A DNA stretch of 64,000 nucleotides from Methylibium sp965279545 (GCF_965279545.1 NZ_OZ257250.1:2852001-2916000); one strand, 5' to 3'; shown: positions 9,478-17,745, counted from the stretch's first letter. Notes: generated by a model not told the origin, from the letters alone. Made by a program: numbers and translations.

Positions 9478-10197
9478 TCAGCGCCCCGGCTCGTCCCAGC
9501 CGGACGCCGCGCGCATGAGCTTCTCGAGATCGCGCTTGATCCGCTCGGGCTCGCTCGGCGCGGGGAACCTCATCATGTAGTTGCCGCGCGGATCGACGAG
9601 GTAGAAGTGCGCCCCCTGGAACTGCCCGGCGGCAGGCTCCAGCCACCGGCCGAGGGCCGCGGCTGGCGCGCGCAGCACGGTGGCACCCTGCAGCGCCGGC
9701 AGCAATTCAGCACGCGGCGCGGCTTCATCGTCGATCAGCCAGACGCGGTCGAGCCGGTCCTTGTTCTTGCCCAGCGACTCGCGCAACTGCCGCTGCAGGT
9801 AGAGCTGGCGCTCGCACAGGGTGTCACAGCCCCCCCCGGCGACCACGACCAGCAGCCACTGACCCTCGAGCGTGGCGGGCGCGACATCCGCCCCCTGCAG
9901 GTCGGTCAGCGGCAGGTCGGCCGACGCGGGCAAGGGGCGCTGCGGCTGGATCAGCAGCCCATGGTTGGTGCGCCCCTGCGGCCGGATCACGTAGTAGGTG
10001 ACGTAGGAAGCAATCACCGGTGCGGCGCACACCAGCAGCACCAGCAGCATCTTCAGCCGGCCATGGCGCACCTGCGCGCTCGGCAGCATCGGTGTCGGCA
10101 GGCTGTGCACCGCGAAGCTCAGGGGCTCCGCGGCGGCGGCGTCAGCGCTGCGTGCGCTGCCGGCGGAGCCAGGGGTGGAGAAGTTGGAACCAGACAT
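9478..10197 (-). CDS. Membrane-anchored Sco/thioredoxin-like protein of the cox cluster
   Basis: A 239-residue protein. A cytoplasmic N-terminus of about 48 residues leads to one membrane helix (MLLVLLVCAAPVIASYVTYYV, about 50-70) and a periplasmic thioredoxin-like domain. The domain has a CxxxC motif (Cys124, Cys128 in GGCDTLCERQLYL) and a late strand HFYLVDPRGNYMMRF. The fold pattern parallels Sco proteins, but the histidine ligand of Sco is not at its expected place. It lies between SURF1 and ctaA, overlaps the SURF1 3' end by 56 nt if the ATG at 10197 is used, and is probably a thiol or copper factor for oxidase assembly. A shorter start at 10089 is possible, though the LSFAVHSLP segment before it looks coding. 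The function is inferred from context. Confidence 0.8.
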   Translation of the reverse strand: MSGSNFSTPGSAGSARSADAAAAEPLSFAVHSLPTPMLPSAQVRHGRLKMLLVLLVCAAPVIASYVTYYVIRPQGRTNHGLLIQPQRPLPASADLPLTDLQGADVAPATLEGQWLLVVVAGGGCDTLCERQLYLQRQLRESLGKNKDRLDRVWLIDDEAAPRAELLPALQGATVLRAPAAALGRWLEPAAGQFQGAHFYLVDPRGNYMMRFPAPSEPERIKRDLEKLMRAASGWDEPGR

Positions 10198-10876
10198 ACA
10201 AACCGGTCAGCAAGGTGGCCAGGGCGAACCACTGGAAGGCGTAGCCGTAGTGCTTGTGCACATCGACCGCCGGCCGCGGCCATTGCCGCAACAGGCCGTC
10301 ATCGGGTGCGTCGCCTTCCGTCTGCACGATGGACAGCGGCCGCAGCCTGAGACCCGTTTCACGGGCGTAGGCCTCAATGTCGATATTTTGCCGGAGCCGG
10401 CCGGTTTCGCCTTCGGCAAAGGAATACAGCCGCGACGGGGGCGGGGCCACTTGCCCCACCAACCGCACGGCGCCGCCCGGCGTCGGCACCTCCGGCAGCA
10501 GGGCGCGGTCGCGCAGATCGCGCGGCGCCCAGCCGCGCTGGACCAGCACCGCATCGCCGGGGGCGAACTCGAGCGGCGTCAGCAGGAAGAAGCCGGGCCG
10601 GCCGTTCATCTGCCGGTTGTCGAGAAAGACGCTGTGCTGCGGCAGCCAGCGTCCGCTCAGCACGATGCGCCGGTGCCACTGCGCCGCCGCCGTCGACGCA
10701 TCGCGCGCCAGCGTGGCCGCCGGCAGCGGCGGCAGGGCGCCGCGCGTGTCGAGGCTCGCCTGCAAGGCCTCCTTCTGGGCCGCGCGAGAGAGCTGCCATG
10801 CGCCCAGACGGCCCGTCGCGGCCACGCCGACCACGGTGGCCAGCAGCACGATCCCGCGGCGCCAGCCGGCACTCAT
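10142..10876 (-). CDS. SURF1-family cytochrome oxidase assembly protein
   Basis: A 244-residue SURF1/Shy1 homologue with two terminal membrane helices (about 7-22 and about 215-235) flanking a periplasmic domain. Family landmarks are GAWQLSRAAQKEAL just after the first helix, VFLDNRQMNGRPGFFLLTPL in the middle, and HYGYAFQWFALATL entering the last helix. SURF1 proteins help insert heme a into subunit I. The ATG at 10876 was chosen because it places the first helix at the N-terminus; it is 36 nt from the divergent DUF2909 start. Confidence 0.93.
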   Translation of the reverse strand: MSAGWRRGIVLLATVVGVAATGRLGAWQLSRAAQKEALQASLDTRGALPPLPAATLARDASTAAAQWHRRIVLSGRWLPQHSVFLDNRQMNGRPGFFLLTPLEFAPGDAVLVQRGWAPRDLRDRALLPEVPTPGGAVRLVGQVAPPPSRLYSFAEGETGRLRQNIDIEAYARETGLRLRPLSIVQTEGDAPDDGLLRQWPRPAVDVHKHYGYAFQWFALATLLTGLYVWFQLLHPWLRRQRTQR

Positions 10877-10912
10877 GCCGCTCTCCCGGGCCGGATGCCA
10901 TACAGTGCATGG

Positions 10913-11137
10913 ATGAAGTGGATCGTCACGCTGGCCTTCGTCGGCATCCTCGTCGCGCTCGCCGCCGCGGGCCGCGCCCTGCTGAAAGATGGCCGCGACG
11001 GCGCGCCCAAGACGGATCGCATGCTGCATGCGCTCGCCTGGCGGATCGGGCTGTCGGTGGCCTTGTTCGTGTTCATCCTCGTCGCCTACAAGCTCGGCTG
11101 GATCCAGCCGACCGGCTTGCCGCTGTCACCGCGCTGA
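10913..11137 (+). CDS. DUF2909 twin-transmembrane small protein
   Basis: A 74-residue protein made of two hydrophobic helices (about 3-20 and 46-62) joined by a charged loop (KDGRDGAPKTDRML). This is the architecture of the DUF2909/twin transmembrane family found beside SURF1 in betaproteobacterial cox clusters. Function is unknown; a role in oxidase assembly is inferred from position. It is the only cox-cluster gene on the plus strand. It faces SURF1 across a 36-bp spacer and converges with ctaE at a shared terminator. Confidence 0.8.
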   Translation: MKWIVTLAFVGILVALAAAGRALLKDGRDGAPKTDRMLHALAWRIGLSVALFVFILVAYKLGWIQPTGLPLSPR

Positions 11138-11146
11138 GCCAAATGA

Positions 11147-11169
11147 AAAGAGCGCCGCAGGCGCTCTTT
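11147..11169. terminator. Bidirectional terminator between DUF2909 and ctaE
   Basis: A hairpin with 10-bp arms AAAGAGCGCC and GGCGCTCTTT around GCA, preceded by A residues and followed by a T-rich stretch. It lies 9 bp after the DUF2909 stop and can also end minus-strand transcripts from ctaE. Confidence 0.88.
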
Positions 11170-11230
11170 CGCTTTCATCCTTCCGAACCGCCCCGGCTGC
11201 AGATCCTGCGAGCCGGGACTTCGCGATCGG

Positions 11231-12112
11231 TCACATCCAGTACACGACCACGTACAGGCCCAGCCACACCACGTCGACGAAGTGCCAGTACCACGCGGCG
11301 CCTTCGAAGCCGAAGTGGCGCTCCGGCGTGAAGTGCCCCTTCATCAGGCGGATCGTGATGAACAGCAGCATCAGCATGCCGACGAACACATGGAAGCCGT
11401 GGAAGCCGGTCAGCATGAAGAAGGTCGAGCCATAGACGCCGCTGCTGAGCTTGAGATTGAGCTCCGTATAGGCATGATGGTATTCGTAGCCTTGCACGAA
11501 CAGGAAGGTCGCGCCGAACAGCACGGTCAGCCACATGAAGGCGATCGCCTTGCCGCGGTGGTTCTCGCGCAGCGCGTGGTGGGCGATGGTCAGCCAGACG
11601 CCCGAGCTCAGCAGCAGCGCGGTGTTGATGGTCGGCAGCCAGAACGGACCCATCGTCGTGAAGGGCTCGATGATGCCCGCCGGCGATGCCGTGGCACCGG
11701 CGGCAACGCTCGGCCACACGGCCTTGAAGTCCGGCCAGAGCAGTGCGTTCTCGAGATCGCCGAGGCTGGGAACGGAGTGCAGGCGCGTCCAGTACAGCGC
11801 GCCGAAGAAGGCGCCGAAGAACATCACCTCCGAGAAGATAAACCAGCTCATGCTCCAGCGGAACGAGACGTCGACGCGGTCGCTGTACTGGCCGCCCTCG
11901 CTCTCGCCGATGGCCTGACGGAACCACTGCTGCAGCACGAAGGCCCACCACAGCAGACCGAACAGCAGCGAATAGGCGCCCCAGCCATGCCCGTTGACCC
12001 ACTGGCCGGCGCCGAGGATCACCAGGAACAGGCCGAACGCGGCCATGATCGGGTGCCGCGAGGGCCCCGGCACGAAGTAGTAGGGCGTCTGCCCGTGGGA
12101 TGCTGCCGACAT
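11231..12112 (-). CDS. ctaE: Cytochrome c oxidase subunit III
   Basis: A 293-residue protein with seven hydrophobic segments, the usual subunit III topology. Conserved pieces include YYFVPGPSRHPI at the N-terminus, SFRWSMSWFIFSEVMFFGAFF, HHALRENHRGKAI, VQGYEYHHAY and the closing WYWHFVDVVWLGLYVVVYW. The ATG at 12112 is preceded by a clear GAGGAGA ribosome binding site. It stabilises the proton-pumping core. It follows DUF2970 after a 103-bp spacer that shows no clear promoter. Confidence 0.97.
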   Translation of the reverse strand: MSAASHGQTPYYFVPGPSRHPIMAAFGLFLVILGAGQWVNGHGWGAYSLLFGLLWWAFVLQQWFRQAIGESEGGQYSDRVDVSFRWSMSWFIFSEVMFFGAFFGALYWTRLHSVPSLGDLENALLWPDFKAVWPSVAAGATASPAGIIEPFTTMGPFWLPTINTALLLSSGVWLTIAHHALRENHRGKAIAFMWLTVLFGATFLFVQGYEYHHAYTELNLKLSSGVYGSTFFMLTGFHGFHVFVGMLMLLFITIRLMKGHFTPERHFGFEGAAWYWHFVDVVWLGLYVVVYWM

Positions 12113-12215
12113 TTTTTCTCCTCAGAACTCTCGCCTGTCTACGTTGCTTGCCTCGAACCGGTCCGCCTGTCGGCACACCGTGTCGCTCGTTACCGTTCCT
12201 GCCTTCATGCCCGAC

Positions 12216-12470
12216 TCAGGCGGCGACGCCGCTGCCGATGACCCAACGCACCAGCAGCAGCAGACCCCCGATGAACAGCAGCACGCCCACAATGCCGGCG
12301 ATCACGACATGCACCGGGTTGATCTCGCTCACGTCGCGCTCGTAATCGGCCGACTTGCGCACGCCGAAGAACGACCAGGCCACCGCACGGGCGGTGCGCG
12401 TGAACGATCCCTTGCGCCGCGACGCATCGCGCAGCCCTGCCCCGCCGTCGCCGTCTTGCGGGCCGCTCAT
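12216..12470 (-). CDS. DUF2970 small membrane protein
   Basis: An 84-residue protein. A polar N-terminus is followed by a conserved AVAWSFFGVRKSADYERD stretch and one C-terminal membrane helix (HVVIAGIVGVLLFIGGLLLLV, about 56-76). This matches the DUF2970 family, typically found between ctaG and ctaE. Its start overlaps the ctaG stop by 4 nt (ATGA), so it is translationally coupled to the CuB chaperone. Its role is unknown; assembly or stability of the oxidase is inferred from context. Confidence 0.85.
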   Translation of the reverse strand: MSGPQDGDGGAGLRDASRRKGSFTRTARAVAWSFFGVRKSADYERDVSEINPVHVVIAGIVGVLLFIGGLLLLVRWVIGSGVAA

Positions 12471-13096
12471 GTCGGCGCTCCCGTCTTGACGGCTGCCACG
12501 CCACCGCTCGGCGCCATCGGGGTCTTGCCGCCGACCTCGAAGAAGGTGTAGCTCAGCGTGATCGTCTTCACATCCTTTGGCAACTTCGGGTCGATGTAGA
12601 ACACGACCGGCCATTGCTTGGACTCGCCCGGCTGCAACTGGTACTCGTTGAAGCAGAAGCACTCAAGCTTGTTGAAGTGCGACATGGCCTGCTTGGGTGC
12701 ATAGCTCGGGATCGCCTGCGCGCTCATGGTCCGGTTCTGCACGTTCCTGAACTCGTACATCACCGTGGTCAGTTCGCCCGGATGGACCTCCAGCGAACGC
12801 ACGGCCGGCTTGAAATCCCACGGCCCGTGGGCGTTGGCATCGAACTCGACGGTGACGGTGCGGCTGCGGTCCACCTGCGTATTGCCGACGCCGCCCGTGC
12901 CGCCGACGGTGCGCTCCGACAAGGACAGCACATTGATGCCCAGCTTCTCGCAGATGCTCTTGTAAATGGGGACCAGACCGTAGCCGAAGCCGAACATCAG
13001 CAGCGCCACGACCGCCAGCTTGACCAGCATGTGCCGGTTGTCACCGCCCAGGTCGTCGCCGCTGCTGCGGGCGGGCTCATGCTCAGGGGTCGCCAT
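12467..13096 (-). CDS. ctaG: Cytochrome c oxidase assembly protein CtaG/Cox11
   Basis: A 209-residue CuB-site copper chaperone. A single N-terminal membrane helix (VKLAVVALLMFGFGYGLVPIY, about 25-45) anchors a periplasmic immunoglobulin-like domain. The copper-binding cysteines are in LECFCFNEYQL, and the membrane-proximal Cys is in YKSICEKLGIN. The conserved PSYAPKQAMSHFNK segment is present. The ATG at 13096 follows the 38-residue protein by 8 bp. Confidence 0.96.
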   Translation of the reverse strand: MATPEHEPARSSGDDLGGDNRHMLVKLAVVALLMFGFGYGLVPIYKSICEKLGINVLSLSERTVGGTGGVGNTQVDRSRTVTVEFDANAHGPWDFKPAVRSLEVHPGELTTVMYEFRNVQNRTMSAQAIPSYAPKQAMSHFNKLECFCFNEYQLQPGESKQWPVVFYIDPKLPKDVKTITLSYTFFEVGGKTPMAPSGGVAAVKTGAPT

Positions 13097-13104
13097 GTCA
13101 GCGC

Positions 13105-13221
13105 TCAGTGGCTCAGCAGTGCGATCTTGACGACGAAACCGATCAGGAAGGCGGACGCGACCGACGCCAGGATCAGCGCCAGACGCAGATTGCGTTTGCG
13201 CAGCTCGGGTGAGATCGCCAT
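13105..13221 (-). CDS. Cytochrome oxidase small assembly protein, 38 residues
   Basis: A very short gene between ctaD and ctaG encoding 38 residues: a basic N-terminus (SPELRKRNLRLAL) and one membrane helix (ALILASVASAFLIGFVVKIAL). Size, charge pattern and exact position match the small assembly proteins seen in betaproteobacterial cox operons. It ends 8 bp before ctaG and begins 20 bp after ctaD, consistent with one mRNA. Function is not established; a single-helix accessory subunit or assembly factor is the natural inference. Confidence 0.75.
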   Translation of the reverse strand: MAISPELRKRNLRLALILASVASAFLIGFVVKIALLSH

Positions 13222-13241
13222 CGCGTGCTTTCGTCGCGCCG

Positions 13242-14861
13242 TCAGCCGATGATCTTGGTCGCCGCCGCGTTCAGCTTGGGCGGCGTCTCGAAGGTGTGGA
13301 AAGGCGCCGGCGACGGCACTTCCCACTCCAGGCCCTCGGCGGCCTCCCACGGCTTTTGCGGCGCCTTCTCGCCCTTGCCCTGCATCGCCGGGATCACGAC
13401 GAAGACCAGGAAGTAGACCTGCATCAGCCCGAACCAGAAGGCGCCGACGGTCGCGATGGCGTTGAAGTCGGCGAACTGCATCGGGTAGTCCGCGTAGCGA
13501 CGCGGCATGCCCGCCAGCCCCAGGAAATGCATCGGGAAGAAGGTCACGTTGAACGCGATCAGCGAACCCCAGAAGTGGATCTTGCCGCGTGTTTCGGAGT
13601 ACATCACGCCGGTCCACTTGGGGCTCCAGTAGTAGTAGCCGGCGAACATGGCGTACAGCGAACCGGCCACCAGCACGTAGTGGAAATGGGCCACGACGTA
13701 GTAGGTGTCCTGCAGCTGGATGTCCACCGGTGCCACCGCGAGGATGAGGCCGGTGAAGCCGCCCATCGTGAACACGAAGATGAAGCCGACGGCGAACAGC
13801 ATCGGCGTCTCGAAGGTCATCGAGCCGCGCCACATGGTGGCGATCCAGTTGAACACCTTCACGCCCGTCGGGATCGCGATCAGCATCGTCGCGTACATGA
13901 AGAACAGCTGGCCCGTCACCGGCATGCCGGTGGTGAACATGTGGTGCGCCCAGACGATGAACGACAGGATCGCGATCGACGAGGTGGCGTACACCATCGA
14001 GGTGTAGCCGAACAGGCGCTTGCGCGCGAAGGCCGGGATGATGGCGCTGACGATCCCGAAGGCCGGCAGGATCATGATGTAGACCTCGGGGTGACCGAAG
14101 AACCAGAAGATGTGCTGGTACATCACCGGGTCACCACCGCCGGCGGGGTTGAAGAAGCTGGTGCCGAAATGGCGGTCCGTCAGCGTCATCGTGATGGCAC
14201 CCGCGAGCACCGGCATCACGGCGATCAGCAGGTAGGCGGTGATCAGCCAGGTCCAGCAGAACAGCGGCATCTTCATCAGCGTCATGCCCGGCGCGCGCAT
14301 GTTGAGCACCGTGACGATGATGTTGATCGAGCCCATGATCGAGCTCGCGCCCATGATGTGCATCGCGAAGATGCCGGCGTCCATCGACGGGCCCATCTGC
14401 AGCGTCAGCGGCGCGTAGAGCGTCCAGCCCGCGGCCGGCGCACCGCCGGGCATGAAGAACGAGCCGACCAGCATCAGCGCGGCCGGGATCAGCAGCCAGA
14501 AGCTGAAGTTGTTCATGCGCGCGAAGGCCATGTCGGCCGCGCCGATCTGCAGCGGGATCATCCAGTTCGCGAAGCCCACGAAGGCCGGCATGATGGCGCC
14601 GAACACCATGATCAGGCCGTGCATCGTGGTGAGCTGGTTGAACAGCTCCGGGTTCACCAGTTGCAGTCCGGGCTGGAACAGCTCGGCGCGGATGCCCAGC
14701 GCCAGCACGCCGCCGATCATCAGCATCGTGAGCGAGAACACCAGGTACAGCGTACCGATGTCCTTGTGGTTGGTGGCGAACAGCCAGCGCCGCCAGCCGT
14801 GGGGGTGGTCGTGCGCGTGGTCGTGCGCGTGGTCACCGTGATGGTCCAGAACTGCACTCAT
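13242..14861 (-). CDS. ctaD: Cytochrome c oxidase subunit I (aa3 type)
   Basis: A 539-residue heme-copper oxidase subunit with 12 hydrophobic segments. The active-site loop WFFGHPEVYIMILP carries the CuB His and the cross-linked Tyr (type A enzyme), HHMF supplies further CuB ligands, and YVVAHFHYVL carries the heme a and a3 ligands. It catalyses oxygen reduction coupled to proton pumping. The N-terminus is unusually rich in His and Asp (HHGDHAHDHAHDHPHG). The ATG at 14861 gives the standard length; 28 bp separate it from ctaC. Confidence 0.98.
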   Translation of the reverse strand: MSAVLDHHGDHAHDHAHDHPHGWRRWLFATNHKDIGTLYLVFSLTMLMIGGVLALGIRAELFQPGLQLVNPELFNQLTTMHGLIMVFGAIMPAFVGFANWMIPLQIGAADMAFARMNNFSFWLLIPAALMLVGSFFMPGGAPAAGWTLYAPLTLQMGPSMDAGIFAMHIMGASSIMGSINIIVTVLNMRAPGMTLMKMPLFCWTWLITAYLLIAVMPVLAGAITMTLTDRHFGTSFFNPAGGGDPVMYQHIFWFFGHPEVYIMILPAFGIVSAIIPAFARKRLFGYTSMVYATSSIAILSFIVWAHHMFTTGMPVTGQLFFMYATMLIAIPTGVKVFNWIATMWRGSMTFETPMLFAVGFIFVFTMGGFTGLILAVAPVDIQLQDTYYVVAHFHYVLVAGSLYAMFAGYYYWSPKWTGVMYSETRGKIHFWGSLIAFNVTFFPMHFLGLAGMPRRYADYPMQFADFNAIATVGAFWFGLMQVYFLVFVVIPAMQGKGEKAPQKPWEAAEGLEWEVPSPAPFHTFETPPKLNAAATKIIG

Positions 14862-14889
14862 GGGGCTATCCTTTTTCCGAAACCGGGGA

Positions 14890-16086
14890 TTACTTGCGGG
14901 CGGCGACCACGTCGGCCGGCTGCACGATCTGACCGGTCGCATTCGACCAGTGGTTCTTGGTGTAGGTGATCACTGCGGCGATCTCGGTGTCCGAGAGCTG
15001 CTTCCACGAGGGCATCGCACCGTTGTTCTGGCCGTTCAGCACCACGTGAATCTGCTTGGTCTTGTCGGCGTCGAGCACGACCGCCGCACCGTCGAGCGGC
15101 TTGATCGCGCCGGCGCCCTTGCCGTTGGCCTGATGACAGGCCATGCAGTTGCCGGCGTAGACCTTTTCGCCGCGGGCGACGAGGTCGGGCAATTCCCAGA
15201 CCTTGGCAGGATCGTCGGCTTTCGCGGCCAGCTTCTTCTTCTCGCCATCGACCCAGACGGCATAGTCGGCCTGCGACAGCACCTTCACGTGGATCGGCAT
15301 GTAGGCGTGCTCCTTGCCGCACAGCTCGGCGCACTGGCCGTAGTAATCGCCGGTCTTCTCGGCCCGGAACCAGGTGTCGCGCACGAAGCCGGGGATCGCG
15401 TCCTGCTTGATGCCGAAGGCCGGCACCATGAAGGCGTGGATCACGTCGTTGGCCGTCGTGATGATGCGCACCTTCTTGTCGACCGGGACCACCAGCGGAT
15501 GGTCGACCTTGAGCAGGTAGTCGTCGGTCGGCTCGGGCTTGCCGCTGTCGGACATCAGCCGCTGCGCCGGGTCGAGCGTGGAGACGAAGGCAATGCCTTC
15601 ACCCTCGCCCTTGATGTAGTCGTAGCCCCACTTCCACTGGTAGCCGGTGGCCTTGATGGTCAGGTCGGCGTTGGTGGTGTCCTTCATCGCCACCACGACC
15701 TTGGTGGCCGGCAGCGCCATCAGGATCACGATGAAGAACGGCACGATGGTCCAGATGATCTCGACCGTGGTCGACTCGTGGAAGTTGGCCGGCTTCGCGC
15801 CCTTGGAGCGGCGGTGCTTGAAGATCGAATAGAACATCACGCCGAACACGCCGATGAAGATCACCAGGCAGATCACGAGCATGAAGTAGTGCAGCCATTG
15901 CTGCTCGGCGGCGATCCGGGTCACCGGCGGCGGCAGATCCAGCTGGTTCACGGCCGGGCCGCCCGGCAGGTCACTGACCGCGAGGGCCGCGGTCGTGAAC
16001 AGTGTGGCGGCCAGTCCGAGACCGGTCGCCATGGCCTGCCGTCGGAGGGCGTTCGCGGCGTTGCTAAGGGCGTTGATCGTCTTCAT
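14890..16086 (-). CDS. ctaC: Cytochrome c oxidase subunit II with fused C-terminal cytochrome c domain
   Basis: A 398-residue protein with a cleavable signal (ends near AALAVSD) and two membrane helices. The cupredoxin domain carries the CuA ligands in CAELCGKEHAYMPIHV, and the aromatic electron-entry patch is in YQWKWGYDY. A C-terminal extension (about 300-398) carries a c-type heme motif (CMACH) and a distal Met in GAMPSW. The extra cytochrome c domain marks a caa3-like electron entry, common in betaproteobacteria. The ATG at 16086 was chosen because it starts the signal peptide MKTINALSNA. Confidence 0.97.
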   Translation of the reverse strand: MKTINALSNAANALRRQAMATGLGLAATLFTTAALAVSDLPGGPAVNQLDLPPPVTRIAAEQQWLHYFMLVICLVIFIGVFGVMFYSIFKHRRSKGAKPANFHESTTVEIIWTIVPFFIVILMALPATKVVVAMKDTTNADLTIKATGYQWKWGYDYIKGEGEGIAFVSTLDPAQRLMSDSGKPEPTDDYLLKVDHPLVVPVDKKVRIITTANDVIHAFMVPAFGIKQDAIPGFVRDTWFRAEKTGDYYGQCAELCGKEHAYMPIHVKVLSQADYAVWVDGEKKKLAAKADDPAKVWELPDLVARGEKVYAGNCMACHQANGKGAGAIKPLDGAAVVLDADKTKQIHVVLNGQNNGAMPSWKQLSDTEIAAVITYTKNHWSNATGQIVQPADVVAARK

Positions 16087-16112
16087 CGTGCTCACTTCCA
16101 AACAAAACCGTC

Positions 16113-16682
16113 TCAGGCGATGTCGCTCGCGACACCCACCGGCCACCGTCCCGGCGGCGATTGCCGCAGGGCGGTGCGAAATTCTTCGGCCAGCGCCCGC
16201 CGCAGTTCGGGCTGCACATAGCGCCCGACCACGATCACCTGGCCCTGCCCCGACAACTCGATCAACGACCGGTCATCGTCCCGCGGCTCCACGCGCACCC
16301 AGTCCGGCAGGAACTCGGCGCGCTCGATGCACCCCCCGTTGAGATGCTCCACGACAAGCCGCCCCGGCAGCAGGGTGATGAGCTCACGATCGGCGGCATG
16401 CCTGGCGTACACCAGCAAGGCCACACCGACCAGAAACAGCTCGACCCCTGCGAACGGCATCACCAGGGTGGCGCCGTTCAACCAGAAGCATGTCGCGATT
16501 CCCAACGAGATCACGCACAGCGATGCATAGACCGCCAGCAACTGCGCGGGCGAGAAGGAGCAATTTCGCTTGAGGCTCCATTCCACCGTCACCGCGGCAC
16601 CGCCGCGGGTTTCGGCCGACGCATGGACCTGACCGAATTTCAGGTGTGCCGCGGGCCGGTCCGGTGCGAAAGGTGCTGACAT
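16113..16682 (-). CDS. DUF2244 integral membrane protein
   Basis: A 189-residue protein with two adjacent membrane helices (LLAVYASLCVISLGIATCFW and FAGVELFLVGVALLVYARH) followed by a soluble C-terminal half. It includes REWLL-type strand patterns such as DWVRVEPR and IVVGRYVQPELRRALAEEF. This matches DUF2244 proteins that precede coxBA in many proteobacteria. Function is unknown. It probably heads the cox operon, 26 bp before ctaC. The ATG at 16682 is preferred, with an in-frame GTG at 16703 as alternative. Confidence 0.8.
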   Translation of the reverse strand: MSAPFAPDRPAAHLKFGQVHASAETRGGAAVTVEWSLKRNCSFSPAQLLAVYASLCVISLGIATCFWLNGATLVMPFAGVELFLVGVALLVYARHAADRELITLLPGRLVVEHLNGGCIERAEFLPDWVRVEPRDDDRSLIELSGQGQVIVVGRYVQPELRRALAEEFRTALRQSPPGRWPVGVASDIA

Positions 16683-16761
16683 GCTGCTACCGATCCTGAT
16701 CACCTACCGTGTCGGAAGCAGCGGAGACCATCCTCCCCACCACTGCCGCACCGCTGCGCAG

Positions 16762-16789
16762 TTTATCGCAGCGCTCGACACACCCTCAA
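16762..16789 (-). promoter_or_regulatory. Possible promoter of the DUF2244-ctaCD operon
   Basis: Reading the minus strand, TTGAGG (16784-16789) and GATAAA (16762-16767) are separated by 16 bp, about 80 bp before the DUF2244 start codon. This is a modest sigma-70 match in the only spacer (about 100 bp) upstream of the cox operon. It overlaps the 3' end of the methyltransferase gene by a few bases. Confidence 0.35.
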
Positions 16790-17718
16790 GACTTCGATGC
16801 CGGCTTGCTGCCGGCACGCGCCAGACTGCGCAAGGCCTCCACCGAAACACGGGTCTCGGCAGCGACACGCACGCGAGGCGGCGGGCGGAATGCATGGCCG
16901 TAGATGATCTCGAAGCTCAGGCGCAGACGCCCGTCCGGGCCGGCCAGCGCGGTGTCGAGTTCGGCCAGCAGGCGCGCGCGCCAGCGGGGCGTGCGCAGCC
17001 CCGCATGGCGCTGCACCCCGGCGTTGCCGCCCAAGGTGCGCAGCTCGGCCAGCGCCGCCGCCGCATCAGCCCACGTGAGCGTGAGCTGCTCCATGTCCAT
17101 CACCGGATCGGCGAAGCCCACCTGCACCATCGCATCGCCGAGGTCGTGCATGTCGATGAAGGCGTGGCCGGGCTCGGCCCAACCGAGACGCCGGTAGAGC
17201 GGGCGCAACTCGCGCAGCGTGTCGGGGCCGAAGCACGAGAACATCACGAAGCCGTCGACCGCGACGGCGTCTCGCCATTGCGTGAACTGCAAGGCCGGAT
17301 CGGCCGACCAGTGCAGCATCATGTTCGACCACAGCAATTGAGCGCGGCCATCGCGCGGCGCGTCCGCTTCACGCCACACCGGCATGGCAGGACGCGTCCA
17401 GCGGCGTGGCGACCACCACGGCGCCAGCGCGGCGCGCGCACTGCGCCGGACCAGTCCCTCGTTCGGCTCCACCGCTTCGACCTGCGCACGTGGGTACTGC
17501 GCGCGCAGGGCGGCCGCACCCCCCCCCTGCGCAGACCACCAGTCGATCACCACGGCGGGCGTCGTCTTCACGATCGCCAGGCGCTGCGCCATGCGGCGCG
17601 CGATCTCGCCGTGCAGCCACGGCGCCACACCGGCCCGTGCCGCACGGCGCAGATGGGCCTGCACCGCGGCCGCTTGCGGGCCGGGCGACGAGCTCGTGGA
17701 TTGGGGAGGGGATGTCAT
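16786..17718 (-). CDS. BioC-like methyltransferase-domain protein
   Basis: A 310-residue class I methyltransferase-fold protein resembling the BioC-type proteins that sit beside comF in betaproteobacteria. Motif I is degenerate: VVIDWWSAQGGGAAAL replaces the expected DxGxGxG loop, although the acidic strand end AVEPNEG and the LLWSNMMLHWSADP segment (motif IV) are present. FSCFGPDTLRELRPLY also matches BioC-like proteins. Whether it methylates malonyl-ACP or another substrate, or binds SAM at all, cannot be told. It starts 27 bp from the divergent comF start, so the promoters must overlap. The C-terminus is basic and Ala-rich. Confidence 0.75.
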   Translation of the reverse strand: MTSPPQSTSSSPGPQAAAVQAHLRRAARAGVAPWLHGEIARRMAQRLAIVKTTPAVVIDWWSAQGGGAAALRAQYPRAQVEAVEPNEGLVRRSARAALAPWWSPRRWTRPAMPVWREADAPRDGRAQLLWSNMMLHWSADPALQFTQWRDAVAVDGFVMFSCFGPDTLRELRPLYRRLGWAEPGHAFIDMHDLGDAMVQVGFADPVMDMEQLTLTWADAAAALAELRTLGGNAGVQRHAGLRTPRWRARLLAELDTALAGPDGRLRLSFEIIYGHAFRPPPRVRVAAETRVSVEALRSLARAGSKPASKS

Positions 17719-17745
17719 AGGCCGCGGCAGTATATTGACCCGACC

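Noticed and set aside
13209..14969. Long plus-strand His/Arg-rich open frame opposite ctaD
   Set aside because: Produced by the reverse complement of a helix-rich membrane protein; no motif or start signal.
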